64,000 nucleotides of DNA from AG25 sp035604455 (GTDB taxonomy: Bacteria; Gemmatimonadota; Gemmatimonadetes; Gemmatimonadales; GWC2-71-9): contig DATNIM010000158.1 in the NCBI GenBank assembly GCA_035604455.1, forward strand, positions 9,475-73,474. Direction: 5' to 3'. Both the position numbers and the translations under genes were made by a program. The notes beneath the pieces are model-generated. The model saw only the letters and a list, made by a program, of their open reading frames with translations. It did not search any database and was not told the origin of the DNA. Shown here piece by piece: positions 33,976 to 44,300 of the stretch. Within the stretch, counting starts at the first letter, position 1. The number at the start of each line of letters is the position of its first letter.

Positions 33976-36492
33976 ATGGGCGCAAACAAGCGCGCCGCGC
34001 CGGACGCGCTAAGCGCTTACCGCGCCAAGCGTTCTCTCGACCGCACCCCCGAGCCCGGCGCCCGCGCGCGGCCGGAGGCCGGAAGCGGGGGGTTGTTCGT
34101 CGTGCACAAGCACGCCGCCACTCATCTCCACTACGATTTACGCCTCGAGCTCGATGGGGTGCTCAAGTCCTGGGCCGTGCCGAAGGGCCCCTCGCCCGAC
34201 CCGAAAGACAAGCGCCTTGCCGTCCACGTCGAAGACCACCCTTTGGAATACGGGGACTTCGAGGGCGTGATCCCCGAGGGGAACTATGGGGCGGGCGGGG
34301 TAATCGTCTGGGACCGGGGGAGCTGGGTGCCGAAGGAAGACCCAGACGCGGGGCTCGTAAAAGGAAAGCTCCTGTTCGAGCTCCGGGGCTACAAGCTCCG
34401 CGGCGTGTGGACGCTCGTGAAGCTGAAGAAGAGCGTCAAGGACTGGCTCCTGATCAAGGAGCGCGACGGCTACGCCGCGACCGGGGTCGAATACCCCGAG
34501 GAGTCGGTGTTGTCGGGTCTGACCGTCGAGGCGCTCCGCGACGCGCCCGCCCGCGCGGCGGCGCTGCGTAAGGAGATCGTCCGGCTCGGAGCGCGGGCCG
34601 GGGCGGTCGACGTCACGACGGCTGAGCCTATGCTCGCCGAGATCAGAGAGCGGCCGTTCAGTCGACGAGGGTGGGTGTTCGAACCGAAGCTCGACGGGTA
34701 CCGACTCCGCGTAGCCCGGGGCCCGGACGGCGCACGGCTGGTCTCCCGGAAAGGGCATGATCTCGCCGGCGCGTTCCCCGAGGTCGCCCGCGCCGTGGCC
34801 GCGCTTCCATACGCCTGCGTCCTGGACGGGGAAGTCGTCGTCCTGGACGATGCGGGGCGACCGAGCTTCCAGAAGCTGCAGGGCCGCGCGCGCCTCGCGC
34901 GGCCCGTTGAGATCCGCCGAGCGGCCGTCCAGACCCCGGCAACGCTCTACGTCTTCGATGTGCTCGGATTCGAAGGGTATGATCTCCGCCCCCTCCCACT
35001 CCTCAAGCGCAAGGGTGTGCTCCGGAAGTTCCTGCCGCCCACCGGGCCCCTCCGGTACCTCGAGCATTTCGCGACTCAGGGCGAGACGCTGTTTGACGAG
35101 GCGGCGACGCTCGGATTCGAAGGGATCGTTGCGAAGAAGGCGGATGCACCCTACCGCGCCGGCCGTTCGGACGCCTGGCTCAAGGTCCGCCGCGATCGGA
35201 CGGACGACTTCGTGGTCGTGGGCTTCACCTCGCCTCGCGGATCGCGCAGCGGGTTCGGGGCCCTCGACCTCGGGGCGTTCGTGGACGGCGAGCTTCGCTA
35301 CGTCGGTCGCGTGGGATCGGGCTTCACGGCGAGCCAGATCAGGAGCGTGGCGGCGGAACTCGAAGCGGCCCGTCGCGACCGTCCCGCATTTACAGGTCCG
35401 GCCCCAAAGGACGAGGCCCACACCTGGGTCGAGCCCGCGCTCGTGGTCGAGGTCCGCTACAAGGAGTGGACCGGCGAGGGCCTCCTGCGGCAGCCGGTGT
35501 TTCTGCGCTTCCGCGACGACAAGCCCCCCGCCGAATGCGTGGTGAGCCGCCCGACAGACGCCACGGATCCCGTGCCCGAGCCGCCCCCACCGGCCTCGCC
35601 ACCCCGCACCGTGGCCTTCACGAACCTCGACAAGGTCTTCTGGCCGGTCGAGCGCTACACCAAGGGCGACCTGATCGAGTACTACCGGGCCATCAGTCCG
35701 TGGCTCCTGCCGTATCTCAAGGACCGCCCGGTCGTCATGACGCGCTTTCCCGACGGCATTGAAGGGAAATCCTTCTTCCAGAAGGACGCCCCGGGATTCG
35801 CCCCCGAATGGATGCGAAGGGAGCGCATGTGGAGCGAGGACACCCAGCGCGAGATCGACTATTTCGTGTGCGATAGCCTCGAGGCGCTCCTTTACATCGC
35901 CAACTTGGGGACCATCCCGTTGCACATCTGGGGCAGCCGCGTGGCCACCCTCGAGCACCCCGACTGGTGCATTCTCGACCTCGACCCGAAGGAGGCTCCC
36001 TTCCGGCACGTGGTCACGGTGGCGCGCGCCATTCGCCAGCTGTGCGACGCCATCGAGCTCGACTGTCTCGTGAAGACGAGCGGGTCCACGGGGCTCCACG
36101 TCCTCGTGCCCCTTGGCCGACAGTGCACCTATGAGCAGGCACGTACCCTCGGAGGGCTGCTCGCGCGGGTGATTGCCGCCCAATTGCCCGATATCGCCAC
36201 GGTCACCCGCCAGGTCGGCAAGCGCGGCGGCCGCGTGTACCTCGACTACGTACAGAACGGCCTCGGCCGTCTGCTCGTGGCGCCGTTCAGCGCGCGCCCG
36301 CTCCCGGGCGCTCCGGTCTCGATGCCGCTCGCTTGGCGCGAGGTCACGCAGGCTCTTGAGATCGGGAAGTTCACGATCCGGTCGGCGCCGCGCCGCATGC
36401 AGCGGCTGAAGGATGACCCGCTCGCGCCTGTGCTCGAGCTCAACCCGGACCTCGTGCGTGCGCTGGAGCGGCTGAACGAGCGGCTCGAATGA
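33976..36492 (+). CDS. ligD: Multifunctional DNA ligase D (PE-LIG-POL)
   Basis: An 838-aa NHEJ enzyme. Order: 3'-phosphoesterase (about 35-165, HKHAATHLHYDLRLE and EGVIPEGNYGAGGV), ATP-dependent ligase (about 215-530, adenylation Lys238 in FEPKLDGYRLR, DGEVVVLDD, FEGIVAKK), and AEP-type polymerase/primase (about 550-838, LDKVFWP, VVMTRFPDGIEGKSFFQK, and the metal Asp pair in CILDLDP near 667). It fills, trims and seals ends held by Ku. The start is 3 nt after a predicted -10-like TAAAAT (33961), so the mRNA may be nearly leaderless. The stop overlaps the next gene. Confidence 0.95.
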   Translation: MGANKRAAPDALSAYRAKRSLDRTPEPGARARPEAGSGGLFVVHKHAATHLHYDLRLELDGVLKSWAVPKGPSPDPKDKRLAVHVEDHPLEYGDFEGVIPEGNYGAGGVIVWDRGSWVPKEDPDAGLVKGKLLFELRGYKLRGVWTLVKLKKSVKDWLLIKERDGYAATGVEYPEESVLSGLTVEALRDAPARAAALRKEIVRLGARAGAVDVTTAEPMLAEIRERPFSRRGWVFEPKLDGYRLRVARGPDGARLVSRKGHDLAGAFPEVARAVAALPYACVLDGEVVVLDDAGRPSFQKLQGRARLARPVEIRRAAVQTPATLYVFDVLGFEGYDLRPLPLLKRKGVLRKFLPPTGPLRYLEHFATQGETLFDEAATLGFEGIVAKKADAPYRAGRSDAWLKVRRDRTDDFVVVGFTSPRGSRSGFGALDLGAFVDGELRYVGRVGSGFTASQIRSVAAELEAARRDRPAFTGPAPKDEAHTWVEPALVVEVRYKEWTGEGLLRQPVFLRFRDDKPPAECVVSRPTDATDPVPEPPPPASPPRTVAFTNLDKVFWPVERYTKGDLIEYYRAISPWLLPYLKDRPVVMTRFPDGIEGKSFFQKDAPGFAPEWMRRERMWSEDTQREIDYFVCDSLEALLYIANLGTIPLHIWGSRVATLEHPDWCILDLDPKEAPFRHVVTVARAIRQLCDAIELDCLVKTSGSTGLHVLVPLGRQCTYEQARTLGGLLARVIAAQLPDIATVTRQVGKRGGRVYLDYVQNGLGRLLVAPFSARPLPGAPVSMPLAWREVTQALEIGKFTIRSAPRRMQRLKDDPLAPVLELNPDLVRALERLNERLE

Positions 36493-37163
36493 CGATGCTG
36501 CGCGAGGAGTCCCGGGTGGTCGTGCCTGACGTCGAGACACGCGTCTCAACCCTGCTTGTGGGACCGGCCACCCCGAGCTTCCTCTTCGTTCTCGCGCACG
36601 GCGCGGGCGCCGGGATGCGCCATCCCTTCCTCGAGTCGGTGGCCCAGGGGCTCGCCCGCCGGGGAGCCGCGACGTTTCGCTACCAGTTCCCCTATATGGA
36701 GCGCGGCGGCGGTCGCCCCGACGCGCCGGCGACGCTCGTGGCCACGGTCCGTGCGGCGACCGCGGCCGCGAAGGCGCGTTTGCCGGACGCGCCGTTGATT
36801 GCCGGCGGCAAGTCGCTCGGTGGGCGGATGACGTCCACGGCTGCAGCGGGCGCCCCGCTCGGGGTTCGTGGCCTGGCATTCCTCGGATTCCCGCTTCATG
36901 CCCCAGGTCGGCCGGGCCGCGCTCGGGCTGAGCATCTCGGTGCCGTGACCGTCCCCATGCTGTTCCTTCAGGGCACGCGCGATGAGTTCGCCGGTCTTCC
37001 ATTGCTGCGGGAGGCCTTAGCGCCGCTCGGCGCGCTGGCCACCCTCCACGTTGTCGAGGGTGGTGATCATTCGTTCAAGGTGCTCAAGCGTTCGGGGCGG
37101 ACGCCGGCCGAAGTGATGGACGAGCTGGTCGGCACCCTCGACCAATGGGCGCGCGCGCTCTAG
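36489..37163 (+). CDS. Alpha/beta hydrolase of the KANL3/Tex30 type
   Basis: A 224-aa alpha/beta hydrolase: FVLAHGAGAGMRHPF oxyanion loop, nucleophile Ser109 in GGKSLGGRM, Asp165 in GTRDEFA and His194 in EGGDHSFKV. The small proteins of this group are related to dienelactone hydrolases; their substrates are unknown. Its ATG overlaps the ligD stop (ATGA), so it is translated with ligD, yet no repair role is known. Confidence 0.85.
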   Translation: MTMLREESRVVVPDVETRVSTLLVGPATPSFLFVLAHGAGAGMRHPFLESVAQGLARRGAATFRYQFPYMERGGGRPDAPATLVATVRAATAAAKARLPDAPLIAGGKSLGGRMTSTAAAGAPLGVRGLAFLGFPLHAPGRPGRARAEHLGAVTVPMLFLQGTRDEFAGLPLLREALAPLGALATLHVVEGGDHSFKVLKRSGRTPAEVMDELVGTLDQWARAL

Positions 37164-37189
37164 GCGGGATTCCTTACCGGGAGGAAGCG

Positions 37190-37597
37190 GTGAACTACTG
37201 GATTCTGAAGACCGAGCCGTCGGCGTACAGCTTCGACCAGCTCGAACGCGAGAAGACGGCCGTGTGGGACGGGGTCAAGAACAACCTCGCGCTCAAGAAC
37301 CTCCGGCGCATGGAGCCCGGCGATCAGGTATTGATCTATCACACCGGCGACGAGCGCGCTCTCGTCGGGCGGGCTTCCGTTGTTTCGGCCGCCTATGCCG
37401 ACCCCCGGAAGAAGGACCCGAAGCTCGTCGTCGTGGACCTCGCGGTGGGCAAGCGCCTGCCCAAGCCCGTGCCGCTCGCGGCCATCAAGGCTGATCCCAA
37501 ACTCGGGGATCTCGCGCTCGTACGCATGGGTCGTCTGTCCGTCGTGCCCGCGTCGGCCGTGCAATGGGAGCGACTGCTCGCGATGGCCGGGCGGTAA
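37190..37597 (+). CDS. EVE domain protein
   Basis: A 135-aa protein that is one EVE domain: YWILKTEPSAYSFDQL, TAVWDGVKNNLALKNLRRM, GDQVLIYHTGDERALVG, PKLVVVDLAVGKRLPKPVPLAAIKADP. EVE domains are PUA-like folds that bind modified bases in DNA or RNA (YTH relatives). The start GTG 37190 has GGAGGAA 4-8 nt upstream. It lies 26 bp after the hydrolase and 30 bp before the aldehyde dehydrogenase, and could be part of the ligD operon. Confidence 0.9.
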   Translation: MNYWILKTEPSAYSFDQLEREKTAVWDGVKNNLALKNLRRMEPGDQVLIYHTGDERALVGRASVVSAAYADPRKKDPKLVVVDLAVGKRLPKPVPLAAIKADPKLGDLALVRMGRLSVVPASAVQWERLLAMAGR

Positions 37598-37627
37598 GGC
37601 GCGCCGCGTGGGGTTTTCGAGCCGGGC

Positions 37628-38992
37628 ATGAGCTTCCAATCGATCAATCCCGCGACGGGCGAGCTGCTCGAGACCTTCGCCGCCACGTCTCCTGCGGAGC
37701 TCGAGCGGGCGCTCGAGCGGGCGAGCGCCGGATGGCGCGACTGGCGACGGCGCCCGGTTCGTGAGCGTGTGCGCCCGCTCGAAGAGGCCGCGCGCCTCCT
37801 GCGCGCGCGGGCCGGCGAGTACGCCCGTATCATGGCACTTGAAATGGGAAAGCCGCTCGCCCAGGGCGTGGCCGAGGCCACGAAGTGCGCGTGGGGGTGC
37901 GAGTACTTCGCCAGCGAGGCGCCCGCCATGCTCGCGTCCCAACCGCGGGCGACCGAAGCGGGTGCGAGCTACGTGCGATTCGACCCGCTCGGCCCCATCC
38001 TCGCGATCATGCCGTGGAATTTCCCCTTCTGGCAGGTGTTTCGGTTCGCGGCCCCGGCGCTCGCCGCGGGCAACGTGTGCATCCTCAAGCACGCCCCGAG
38101 CGTCCCGCGCTGCGCGACGGCGCTGACCGAGCTGTTCGGGGCCGCGGGATTCCCCGAAGGCGTGTTCCAGTCTGTCTTCGTCGAGCCGGCCGACGCGGGC
38201 CGTTTGATTGCCGACTCCCGCATTCGAGGGGTGACCCTCACGGGCAGTCCGCGCGCCGGCGCGAGCGTGGCTGAGCAGGCGGGTCGGAGCGTCAAGAAGA
38301 CCGTGCTCGAGTTGGGCGGCAGCGATGCGTTCATTGTGCTGCCGGACGCAGACCTTCGCGCCGCCGCAAGCGCTGCGGCGGACGCGCGCCTGCAGAACAG
38401 CGGGCAAAGCTGCATCGCGGCAAAGCGCTTCATCGTCGTGGACGCGGTTTTCGAAGCGTTCCTCGAGCCTTTCGCGGCGGCGCTCAAGGCCGCGAGAGTG
38501 GGGGATCCGCTGATCGAGGGAACGGATGTCGGCCCGCTCGCGAGGGGGGATCTCCGCCAGACGCTGCATCGCCAGGTCGTGGAATCCGAGCGACGGGGGG
38601 CGGAATTGCGATTCGGTGGTCGGGTCCCTGAGGGCCCCGGCGCCTTCTATCCCCCGACGCTCCTCACCGCGGTCCGTCCGGGGATGGCCGCCTTCGACGA
38701 GGAAACGTTCGGGCCCGTGGCCGCCGTGATCCGTGCCCGCGACTCAGACGACGCGCTGCGCCTCGCCAACGCGTCCGGTTACGGACTCGGCGCCGCGATC
38801 TGGAGCGCCGACCGATCCGCAGCCGAGGCCATGGCGGGCGAGCTCGAGGTCGGAGTTGCGGTCGTCAACGGGATCGTGAAGTCGGACCCCCGCCTCCCGT
38901 TCGGCGGCGTGAAGAGGTCGGGGTACGGGCGCGAACTCTCGGAGATCGGGCTCCGCGAATTCGTGAACGTGAAAACCGTCTTGGTGACCTAG
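37628..38992 (+). CDS. gabD: Aldehyde dehydrogenase, succinate-semialdehyde type
   Basis: A 454-aa NAD(P)+-dependent aldehyde dehydrogenase with catalytic Cys262 (NSGQSCIAAKR) and Glu228 (LELGGSDAF), MPWNFPFWQVFRF and the C-terminal PFGGVKRSGYGRELS. The pattern matches the short NADP-dependent succinate-semialdehyde dehydrogenases of 450-460 aa. Substrate assignment rests on family similarity only. The stop overlaps by four bases with the stop of the convergent ACT protein gene. Confidence 0.85.
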   Translation: MSFQSINPATGELLETFAATSPAELERALERASAGWRDWRRRPVRERVRPLEEAARLLRARAGEYARIMALEMGKPLAQGVAEATKCAWGCEYFASEAPAMLASQPRATEAGASYVRFDPLGPILAIMPWNFPFWQVFRFAAPALAAGNVCILKHAPSVPRCATALTELFGAAGFPEGVFQSVFVEPADAGRLIADSRIRGVTLTGSPRAGASVAEQAGRSVKKTVLELGGSDAFIVLPDADLRAAASAAADARLQNSGQSCIAAKRFIVVDAVFEAFLEPFAAALKAARVGDPLIEGTDVGPLARGDLRQTLHRQVVESERRGAELRFGGRVPEGPGAFYPPTLLTAVRPGMAAFDEETFGPVAAVIRARDSDDALRLANASGYGLGAAIWSADRSAAEAMAGELEVGVAVVNGIVKSDPRLPFGGVKRSGYGRELSEIGLREFVNVKTVLVT

Positions 38993-39399
38993 CGCGCCCC
39001 GAGCGCCTTCCCCGCCCGCTTGACGTCGCGCGGAGCGACCCACAGCACCCCGCCGTAGCGGCCCATTCCGGCGCACACAGCCGTGAGCGCCGTGACCCCG
39101 ATCTTTGCCGCTGCGAGCCGGCCCATGACGCTCGCGACGGCGCCGATCTCGTCATCTCCCTCGATCAGGAAGGCGGCCTTCGGCCGGCTGAGCTTCACCT
39201 TGGCACTCTTCGCGGCTGCGGCGAGTGTCGCGTGGTCCGTCGCGACGAAGTCGATCTGCGCTTTGCGGGCGCTCGGGAAACCGTGCACGAGGAGGAGATT
39301 CACGCCCGCTGCCCGCAGTGTCTCGAGAAGCCGAGCGCCCTCGCCCGGCTTGTTGGATGTCATGGCGTAGCAGTAAGACACTTGCCGAATGGTTTCCAT
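38989..39399 (-). CDS. ACT-domain small protein
   Basis: A 136-aa protein that looks like two ACT-like halves: residues 1-70 (VSYCYAMTSNKPGEGARLLETLRAAGVNLLLVHGFP) and 75-130 (PKAAFLIEGDDEIGAVASVMGRLAAAKIGVTALTAVCAG). Such stand-alone ACT proteins bind small ligands, mostly amino acids; function unknown. The ATG at 39399 has GAGG upstream; a longer upstream frame lacks homology. Confidence 0.7.
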   Translation of the reverse strand: METIRQVSYCYAMTSNKPGEGARLLETLRAAGVNLLLVHGFPSARKAQIDFVATDHATLAAAAKSAKVKLSRPKAAFLIEGDDEIGAVASVMGRLAAAKIGVTALTAVCAGMGRYGGVLWVAPRDVKRAGKALGAR

Positions 39400-39495
39400 G
39401 GGGGCCTCGCCCGTTGGAGACGCCGCTCTCGGGCTCGGGGGGCAGGGGCTCGGCGGCACGGACGGCCGCCGAACCGCCTGCGAACCGAGGATGGG

Positions 39496-39783
39496 TTACT
39501 TGTCGAATTCCAGGCAGTCGTGCAGCTGGCGCAGCGCGACCTCGATCGCCTTGAGCGCCTCACGGCGGTGCCCGCCGAAATCATGGGCCGCGTGCTGCAG
39601 GTGGTCGCGCGCGCGCTCCAGCGCGCCAATCGCCTCCCGGATCTCGGGATGGGGCTCTGCCACTGTCGTGACCACGGGATGGGGCGTCGGCGCGGGCGGC
39701 GTGCTGGCAAGCGCGGGACGGGCGACCAGCGTGAGCACGGCGGCGGCGACCGCGATCGACCAGGGGGCCAGATTCGTTCGCAT
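39496..39783 (-). CDS. Small exported helical protein with HDFGGHR motif
   Basis: A 95-aa secreted protein: signal peptide (1-26, ending RPALA), a proline-rich linker, then a helical hairpin EIREAIGALERARDHLQHAA followed by HDFGGHRREALKAIEVALRQL. The His-Asp-Phe-Gly-Gly-His-Arg motif recurs in small exported proteins of many bacteria with unknown function. GGAGGAA precedes the ATG. A hairpin (CCCCC/GGGGG, 39812-39834) lies in the upstream region. Confidence 0.7.
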   Translation of the reverse strand: MRTNLAPWSIAVAAAVLTLVARPALASTPPAPTPHPVVTTVAEPHPEIREAIGALERARDHLQHAAHDFGGHRREALKAIEVALRQLHDCLEFDK

Positions 39784-39957
39784 ACCGGTTCCTCCGATGT
39801 TGGGTAGGCCCCCTCCGAGACGGTTCGGGGGCGCCAAATCCTTAGCGCGGCCTCTGAGCGGGCGCAAGATGGCGTTTTGCGTTTTCCCGCTGGCCGCGCC
39901 AGTTTGTCTGCCGAATCGCCGCGCAGGGCCGCTCCCCGTCTTGGAGACAGCTCCGCT

Positions 39958-41349
39958 ATGTCGGGGTCTCGCACGCTGATCGCCCTGGCCGTCACCTTGG
40001 TTTGCGCCCTGGCCGTGTTCACGCTGCCGCACGCGGCACTGAACGCGGTGGCCGCGCGTCTGCCGCAGGACACCGCGGGGCCGCCTCCGGCGCCGCCCCA
40101 GGCGGCCCCGACCGTCGAGACCCGGTCGCTCGCCGAGCGGCTCACCGGCCTCCTCGGGATCGCGTCGATCCTGGGCCTCGGGATCCTGCTCTCGAACAAC
40201 CGCCGCGCGATCCGTCCGCGCGTCGTCGCCTGGGGACTCGGGCTCCAGTTGGCGTTCGCGATCTTCGTGCTTCGCGTGCCCGTCGGCCAGCGGCTCTTTG
40301 CCGTGATCGGGGACCTCGTCGCCCGGCTGCTCAGCTTCTCCTACGCGGGGTCGAGCTTCGTCTTCGGCGAGCTCGGCCGCCAGCATTCGAGTTTCGGTCT
40401 GGTGTTCGCCTTCCAAGTGTTACCGGCGATCATTTTCGTGTCCGCCCTGTTCGCGATTCTCTACTACATCGGCGTCATGCCGATCGTCGTCCGGGCGTTC
40501 GCGAGCGTGATGCATCGCGTCTTCGGCGCGAGCGGCGCCGAGAGCGTCGACGTGGCCGCCTCGATCTTCATGGGGCAGACCGAGGCGCCGCTCACCGTTC
40601 GGCCGTTTCTACCCACGATGACCCAGTCGGAGTTGATGACCGTCATGACCGCCGGCATGGCGCACGTCTCCGGGTCCATCATGGCGGCCTACATCGCCTT
40701 CGGCATCGAGGCCCGCCACCTGCTCACGGCCGTCGTCATGACGGCGCCGGGCACGATCATGATGGCGAAGCTGCTCGAGCCGGAAACCGGGCGCCCGGAG
40801 ACCTTGGGCGGTGTGCGGATCGCCATCCCGAAGACGGACGTGAACGTCCTCGACGCCGCGGCCCGAGGGACGACCGAAGGGTTGTTCCTCATGCTCAACG
40901 TGATCGCGATGCTCGTGTCCTTCATCGCGCTGATCGCCCTCGTGAACGGGGGGTTCGCGTGGGTCCACCGTGCCGTCGCATGGTTTCCTGCGGACCTGCA
41001 GACGGTGCTCGGATGGGTCTTTCGGCCGGTGGCGCTCGCGATGGGCGTGCCGTGGCGCGACAGCGCGGTGATCGGGAGCCTCCTCGGAACCCGGATGGTG
41101 CTGAACGAGTTCATCGCGTACGCGCAGCTCGGCCCCCTGCGGTCCTCGATCAGCCCGGTGTCCTTCACGATCGCGACGTTCGCGTTGTGTGGGTTTGCGA
41201 ACTTGGGTTCCGTCGGAATCCAGATCGGCGGGATCGGCGCGCTTGCGCCCGAGCGCAAGCACGATTTGGCAAGGCTTGGACTCCGAGCGATGATCGCTGG
41301 AACGCTCGCGAACTTCCTCTCCGCCACGATCGCCGGGATGCTGCTGTAG
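39958..41349 (+). CDS. Concentrative nucleoside transporter (CNT family)
   Basis: A 463-aa inner-membrane protein of the NupC/CNT family that imports nucleosides with H+ or Na+. Signatures are the GQTEAPLTVRPFL loop, TAGMAHVSGSIMAAYIAFG, TAPGTIMMAKLLEPE and NEFIAYAQL, with a C-terminal GFANLGSVGIQIGGIGALAPERK. There is an extra N-terminal hydrophobic segment (about 4-22) followed by a Pro/Ala-rich linker (to about 58), so it is longer than the usual ~400 aa. The start at 39958 has TTGGAGA 10 nt upstream. Confidence 0.92.
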   Translation: MSGSRTLIALAVTLVCALAVFTLPHAALNAVAARLPQDTAGPPPAPPQAAPTVETRSLAERLTGLLGIASILGLGILLSNNRRAIRPRVVAWGLGLQLAFAIFVLRVPVGQRLFAVIGDLVARLLSFSYAGSSFVFGELGRQHSSFGLVFAFQVLPAIIFVSALFAILYYIGVMPIVVRAFASVMHRVFGASGAESVDVAASIFMGQTEAPLTVRPFLPTMTQSELMTVMTAGMAHVSGSIMAAYIAFGIEARHLLTAVVMTAPGTIMMAKLLEPETGRPETLGGVRIAIPKTDVNVLDAAARGTTEGLFLMLNVIAMLVSFIALIALVNGGFAWVHRAVAWFPADLQTVLGWVFRPVALAMGVPWRDSAVIGSLLGTRMVLNEFIAYAQLGPLRSSISPVSFTIATFALCGFANLGSVGIQIGGIGALAPERKHDLARLGLRAMIAGTLANFLSATIAGMLL

Positions 41350-41386
41350 CCTGCGGATGTTCGCCACGCCGGAAGGAGCATACGGA

Positions 41387-44300
41387 ATGCGCAATCTTGG
41401 ACTCGTGGTCAGTCTGACCCTGAGCGCGGGCCTCGCGGCGCAACAGCCGCCGGTCGGAGACTCGCTGAACAATCTGACGTTCCGCTGGCTCGGGCCGCCG
41501 GTCGCGGGCGGCCGCATCGCGGCGGTGGTCGGCATACCCGGCCAGCCCGGGACCTACTATGTGGGCGCGGCGGCGGGGGGCGTGTGGAAGACCGTGGACG
41601 GTGGTAACAACTGGACCGCGATCTTCCGCGACCAGCCGACCGCATCGATCGGCGCCCTCGCCCTCGCCCCCACCAACCCGAACCTCGTCTGGGTCGGGAC
41701 GGGCGAGGGCGCGATCCGCAACGACATCATCAACGGGCACGGTGTCTACATGTCCCCCGACGCCGGCAAGAGCTGGCGGTTAGCCGGTTTGCCCGAGGTC
41801 GGCCAGATCTCCCGCATCGTCATCGACCCGGAGAATTCCGATATCGTCTTCGTCGCCGCCGTCGGGCACGCCTGGACACCGGGCCCCGACCGGGGCGTCT
41901 ACCGGACCGCGGACGGCGGGAAGACCTGGCAGAAAGTCCTGTTTGTGAACGACACGACGGGCTGCGCCGATCTCGTCATGGAGCCCGGAAACCCGGCCGT
42001 TTTGTTCGCGGCGATGTGGCAGGTCGAGCGGCATCCCTGGCAGCTCGTCTCGGGCGGGCCGGGGAGCGGGATTTACCGCTCGACGGACGGCGGTCTGACC
42101 TGGACCAAACTCACCGAGGGCCTACCCGACGGGCCCTTCGGACGCATCGCGCTCGGCATCGGGGCGAGCAACCCGACGCACGTGTACGCGCTGATCGAGG
42201 CGAAGCGCGGTCTCTTGTGGGACTCGCACGACCTCGGGGACCACTGGACCTCGGTCAGCGACTGGCACGGCCTCGACGTGCGGCCGTTCTACTTCTCCGT
42301 CATCACGGTGGCGCCGAACGACGACCGCCACGTGTTCTTCTCGTCCTTCGAGCTCCGCGAATCGCTCGACGGGGGCAAGACGTCACGCCTCGCCGATCGC
42401 GGTGTGCACGTGGATCACCACGCCCTGTGGATCGATCCCAAGGATCCCGATCGGATGATCCAGGGAAACGACGGCGGGGTGTACGTGGCGGCGGACGGTG
42501 GGAAGTCATGGACCTACTTGAACAACCTTCCGATCGAGCAGTTCTACATGGTGGCCGCCGACGCCAACGATCCCTACACGTTGTGCGGCGGGCTCCAGGA
42601 CAACAACGCGTGGTGCGGGCCGTCAAGCAACGGTGGTCCTGAACAGGAACACGGCGGCGGGTGGAGCGCCGTCACCGGCGGTGACGGCGAGTATGCCGTG
42701 CCGGCGCCGAGCGATTCGTCGATCCTGTATGTGGATTCCCAAAACGGCTACATCGTTCGGTTCGACCGGCGCCGCAGCGTCCGGCGCTTCGTCCGTCCGT
42801 ACATGAGCGGCGTTGAGGACGCGCCGGCGTCGGAACTCACGTATCGATTCAACTGGACGTCGCCCATCGCCGTATCCGCGACAAACGCGGACGAAGTGCT
42901 TCTCGGGGCGAACGTGCTGTTCAAGTCCACCGACGGCGGTCAGCACTGGAAGGCGATCAGCCCCGATCTCACCCGCAACGACAAGGCAAAGCAGGTGACG
43001 AGCGGCGGCCCGATCGAATACGACATCTCGGGCGCGGAGACCTACAACACCATTCTCACGGTGAACGTCGCCCCGACCGATACCAACGTCCTCTGGGTCG
43101 GCACGGACGACGGCAATGTCCAAGTCACCCGAAACGGCGGCCGCACCTGGACCAACGTCGCGGCCCGGGTGGTCGGGCTGCCCCGCGGGGACGGCGGCCG
43201 GGTGAACATGATCGGCGTCTCCCCGTTCGATGCGGGCACGGCCTATCTCGCGTTCGACTACCACGAGTTCGACGACAACCGCCCCTACGTCTACAAGACC
43301 ACAGACTACGGCGAGACCTGGACGGACATCGGCCGCGGCCTGCCCGCGAGCGACCCGGTCCGCGTCGTGCGCGAAGACCCGAACGCCCGGGGGTTCCTCG
43401 TCCTCGGCACGGACGCCGGCCTCTACTACTCGCCCGACGCTGGGGTGCGCTGGATGGCGCTGCGCGACAGCCTCCCTACGGCCCCGGTCTGGGATGTCCT
43501 CTTCGTCGCGCGCTCGCACGATCTCGTCGTCGCGACGCACGGCCTCGGGCTATTTCTCTTCGACAACCTCACGCCGCTCGAGGAGAAGGCGGCCGTGAGC
43601 TCCGCGGATCTGCACGTCTTCAGCCTGCGCCCCGCGTACCGCCGGGCGGGTGTGCGCGGGCTCGCCCCTCCTGCGTCCCGGTTTTCGGCGCCGAACGCCC
43701 CCGACGGGGCGATTGTCGACTATTACCTGCGCGCCGAGCTTAAGGCGAGCGACGAGGAGAAGCGCGCCCACAAGACTCCCGTCGCGATCACGGTCATGGA
43801 CAGCGTGAACGACACCGTCGTCACGCTCTACGGGCCTTCCAAGCAAGGCTTCAACCGTTTCGTCTGGGATCTCCGCTACGCCGCGCCCGAGCGGCTGACG
43901 TTTGAGAAACCCACGGAGGAAGAGGAGGACAACGAGCCGCCGCGCGGCCCGCCCGTGACCCCGGGGCGGTATCGCGTGACAGTGGGCGCCTCAGGACACA
44001 CCGAAGCGCAGTGGGTGTTGGTCGCGCCGGACCCGCATCTCGCGGTGTCCGCGGCCGACTTTGTTGCGGAAACACGAACGCGGCTCGAGGTGCGGAACGC
44101 CGTGTCGGCCGAGCACGCCCTGCTGAACCGGCTCGCGAACCTGGGCGACCAGCTCGATCATCTGCGAGAGGCGGTGCGCACGGCAGGGTTGGACAGCGCC
44201 GCGCTCAAACCCGTGCTCACCCAGGCCGACAGCTTGGGGAAGACGCTCAAGGGGTTGAAGGACAGCATCTACGACCCGGCGGAGCAGCGGGACGCGATCG

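Noticed and set aside
34138..37002. A 954-aa minus-strand open frame opposite ligD and the hydrolase gene
   Set aside because: It is antisense to clear LigD domains, Arg/Pro/Gly-rich, and shows no domain; it comes from the high GC content.
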